The translations under genes and the position numbers were made by a program. From positions 4,725,001 to 4,789,000 of the forward strand of contig JBBMOA010000004.1 in assembly GCA_037954235.1 (NCBI GenBank): a DNA stretch of 64,000 nt, in the 5' to 3' direction. The DNA comes from Aulostomus chinensis (lineage: Eukaryota; Chordata; Actinopteri; Syngnathiformes; Aulostomidae). Shown here one piece after another: positions 61,513-64,000 of this stretch. How positions within the stretch are numbered: the first letter of the stretch is position 1; each line of letters begins with the position of its first letter. The notes below the pieces were generated by a model, which saw only the letters and a list, made by a program, of their open reading frames with translations, made no database searches and had not been told where the DNA came from.

Positions 61513-63658
61513 ATGCAGTAGATTATAGTGGTTGGATGTATTTGTTATGGGCATCCCTATGTCCTAGACGCCCCTGGAGCAAGCAAAGGGCGATTTCTGC
61601 TCCACTGCTGTCATCGATGTAACTGAGCAGCAAGGAGGTGAAGTGAGACGCGTTGGTGATCCCGAGTATCAAGCCCCGTCACCTGGCTGTGAACTCGTGT
61701 CTCAGAGCACATTAAGCTGCTGCAATTCCCTCTTGGCTGAAGCACCGGACCTGCTAGCAAGAGGTAAATTACAGTGGACGATTTAAGTTTTTCATTTGCT
61801 ACAGACCTCATTGTTGCCAAAATTGCAAAATCCCATCGGTTTTTGGCTGATGGGTTTTCGGAACACGTGCACTAAATTGTAATTTCAGCTACAAATGCTA
61901 GAAACTCAAACCACTTTAAAGACTTGCAAGTGGACGTATGGATTGCTTACAGTCTTACAGACATGAGTCTTTGGATCAATCAATTCATAAAGAGGCTCAT
62001 TTGAGATCATTGCAGGCTAGGTCTGAAAAAGCTGCATTTTATCTATTTTATGTCCTAAAATCTTTAAAGTATCACTTGAACGCTAAATAAATGCTGTCTG
62101 GTCAATCGCCGCGTGCTCCGCCAGTCAGGATGTGTCCGGGGGTGAGAGTGAAGGTGAGAAAAATCACCTGGAATCTTGTTAGCTTCACTAGCTTTATTCT
62201 GCATGTGTAGCAGAGTGTGCGGTCCAGATCCAGGGGGAGGAACTGAAGCTGGGATTAGATAACCCTGTCTAACCCAAGGTGCTGCTGGACTTTATCCCTG
62301 CAGCGTAAGCCCTTAATGAGTTCACTACCTCCCCTCTTCCACTCTCCCCGTGTTGTCAGTCAATCCAGCACTTCCCTGCTTATCATCCACTTTCCTCTTT
62401 CTTTTTTATCTTGTCTTCTCTTTTCTCTCATGCCACCATTTCCTTTTCTCTTCTCCACTACCCAGCCCCCTCCCCCAAGCACATGCTCTTCTTGGTCAGG
62501 ATTAGACCCTTTTCTTGTTAGTCAATTAGAGAGAGACAGGGAGATAGAAAGAGAAGGGGAGGAGAAATACATCCATGCTGTGTCTATGAACTGAAATATG
62601 TATGCTGGGAGGACACGCTTAATTTATTTGCTCTGTTAGCTGCACATAAAGATGGATGCTAATGTGAAATATGGGAGTTCTGCTCAACATGATCCACATC
62701 CTACTGATTCCTTAATAAATAAAACAGGCAATTATCTACTTATTAAGCTAAGAATAAGCTAAAAGCCACTTTGATGCATATTAACACACAATGAACTCTG
62801 ACACACAATTAAATGAAAAGTCAGTGCCAGCCGCAAAAAGGTTTTTCCTCCAATGTCTAGCTCATTGGACTAGCGTGGATGGACCATACTGTACCCGGGC
62901 CTAGTCGCCTGCAGCCCCGACCCACTTCAAGGAGGTGGGCCTCTTCGTGGTGCTTGCGCATGGACCGTGGACAGCAGCGAGGGGTGTTTCAGCCATAGCA
63001 AGCAAGCAAACTCCCTCAGATGCAACGTGAATCATTGTCTCGATTTATTGTTCCCTTATGTTAAACCAAACATTCGGATTAAACCCGGATTTGAACGCTT
63101 AAACTTGGTAACAAACCTCCAGTTTGAGGCTTGCAAGCGTGACATCTCCTGGTCCAGTGTGTGTACAGTAGAACCTGACACACTTGTGTATGTTCACTCA
63201 GCAAGATGCTAAGCTAACAGTGCCCAACCTTTTAGTTATGGTATCGTATCTCTGACTGTCAAGTTTCCAGATCAGTTTTTTTGGGAAGAGTAGAATTATA
63301 TCTCGTTATACGATTTACATTCCCTTTTTCAAGTAACTGTAGAAGGCTTGACCTTGCCAAACATCCCTATAGAAGGCAAAAACATCTGTTTATAAGATTT
63401 GACAAGCATCCCCACGCTCCTCAAATATCTCCTTTTACCTTGAGCTGTTGCTCCCTTGATTTATTTATGCAGAATTCTGGCCTTTTTTGTATCTCGTGCA
63501 GCAGCGGAGCATTTACAGGGAGTGTTTTGTTAATGTTGGTGCATAATGGAAAGCGTGGCTCACCCTCCCTTAAAAGGTAGCAGGAAGGTCTCATTGGGAC
63601 AGAAGTAAGCTGTTGTTACAGTATCTGGCCATATAGCCACTAAGCCTGGCAGGGGCCT

Positions 63659-63660
<2 letters not shown>

Positions 63661-63719
<59 letters not shown>
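63661..63719 (+). repeat. (GT)29 microsatellite
   Basis: 59 bp, perfect. Confidence 0.98.
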
Positions 63720-63720
<1 letters not shown>

Positions 63721-63888
63721 CTGAGCCAGTTTGTCTATTTAGGGGGAAAGAAATTACCCAATGCTCCATTTGGGAGGAGAAGCTGCAGAATAAAGACTTG
63801 CTAAACACACAGTTGGTATTCCTAAAAGACACACAGAGGCCTTCTTAAAACATCCTTCTACCTACCATGTCTTTCTCGCTGCTTCACT

Positions 63889-63905
63889 CCCCCCCCCCCC
63901 CCCCC
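63889..63905 (+). repeat. C17 homopolymer
   Basis: C run followed by a CCTCCTCCTCCTCC pyrimidine tract. Confidence 0.95.
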
Positions 63906-64000
63906 ACCATCTCCTCTTCCACCTCCTCCTCCTCCTCTCAGGGGTCTACAGTTGGATTAGCCTGCCACTGAGAGGACTGTAAAAGGAGCCCCCGCTGTCT

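Larger units (their letters stand above)
58950..63660. other. Intergenic, no gene recognised
   Basis: Holds the 61-kb tandem duplication, T-rich runs (60309-60324 and 60461-60484) and one GT tract. No coding exon recognised. Confidence 0.55.

Overview
The window looks like teleost fish nuclear DNA. It has one intron-containing vertebrate kinase gene in about 64 kb, very frequent (CA)n/(GT)n microsatellites, tRNA-headed SINE-like copies with (GGAT)n tails, and several hAT-type and PIF/Harbinger-type DNA elements with readable target-site duplications. Nothing in it is prokaryotic. I place it among ray-finned fishes from the combined repeat signature and the protein, but I cannot name the species.

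The only protein-coding gene I can support is a complete six-exon PIM-family serine/threonine kinase on the minus strand, CDS 33847 down to 31501. All junctions are GT-AG, the reading frame stays open through every join, and the predicted protein is 330 residues. The N-terminus, the GSGGFG loop, the ERPE hinge, HRDIKDEN, DFG, and the TTSSKESL C-terminus fit PIM3 better than PIM1 or PIM2. A CpG-rich, CCAAT/TATA-like region with a STAT-type palindrome lies upstream (34.3-34.7 kb). A simple-repeat-rich 3' UTR with overlapping AUUUA motifs runs to a likely AATAAA near 30.13 kb.

The rest is intergenic. 1-22 kb: microsatellites, a SINE copy (11.35 kb), a degenerate tandem array (13.35-14.65 kb), a G16/C13 hairpin (16.83 kb) and a partial hAT-like element (20.1 kb). 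22-28.3 kb: the most structured part. Two members of one non-autonomous hAT-like family lie in inverted orientation (22165-24821 and 27068-28249). The first is split by a second hAT element (22392-23895) with an exact 8-bp target duplication and a decayed BED-finger reading frame; the uninterrupted copy supplies the empty site. A SINE copy sits between them. 28.3-34.8 kb: pim3 and its flanks. 34.8-64 kb: two more SINE copies, a 59-bp CA / 77-bp GT inverted pair, an 88-bp AT array, a 747-bp hAT-like MITE, a 467-bp PIF/Harbinger-like MITE, a decayed LINE 3' end and a three-unit tandem duplication.

I found no evidence of a new enzymatic or defence system. The best second-look items are the nested and inverted hAT cluster with its dated insertion order and the unusual pim3 3' UTR. 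Everything was read by eye; no alignment or database search was run.
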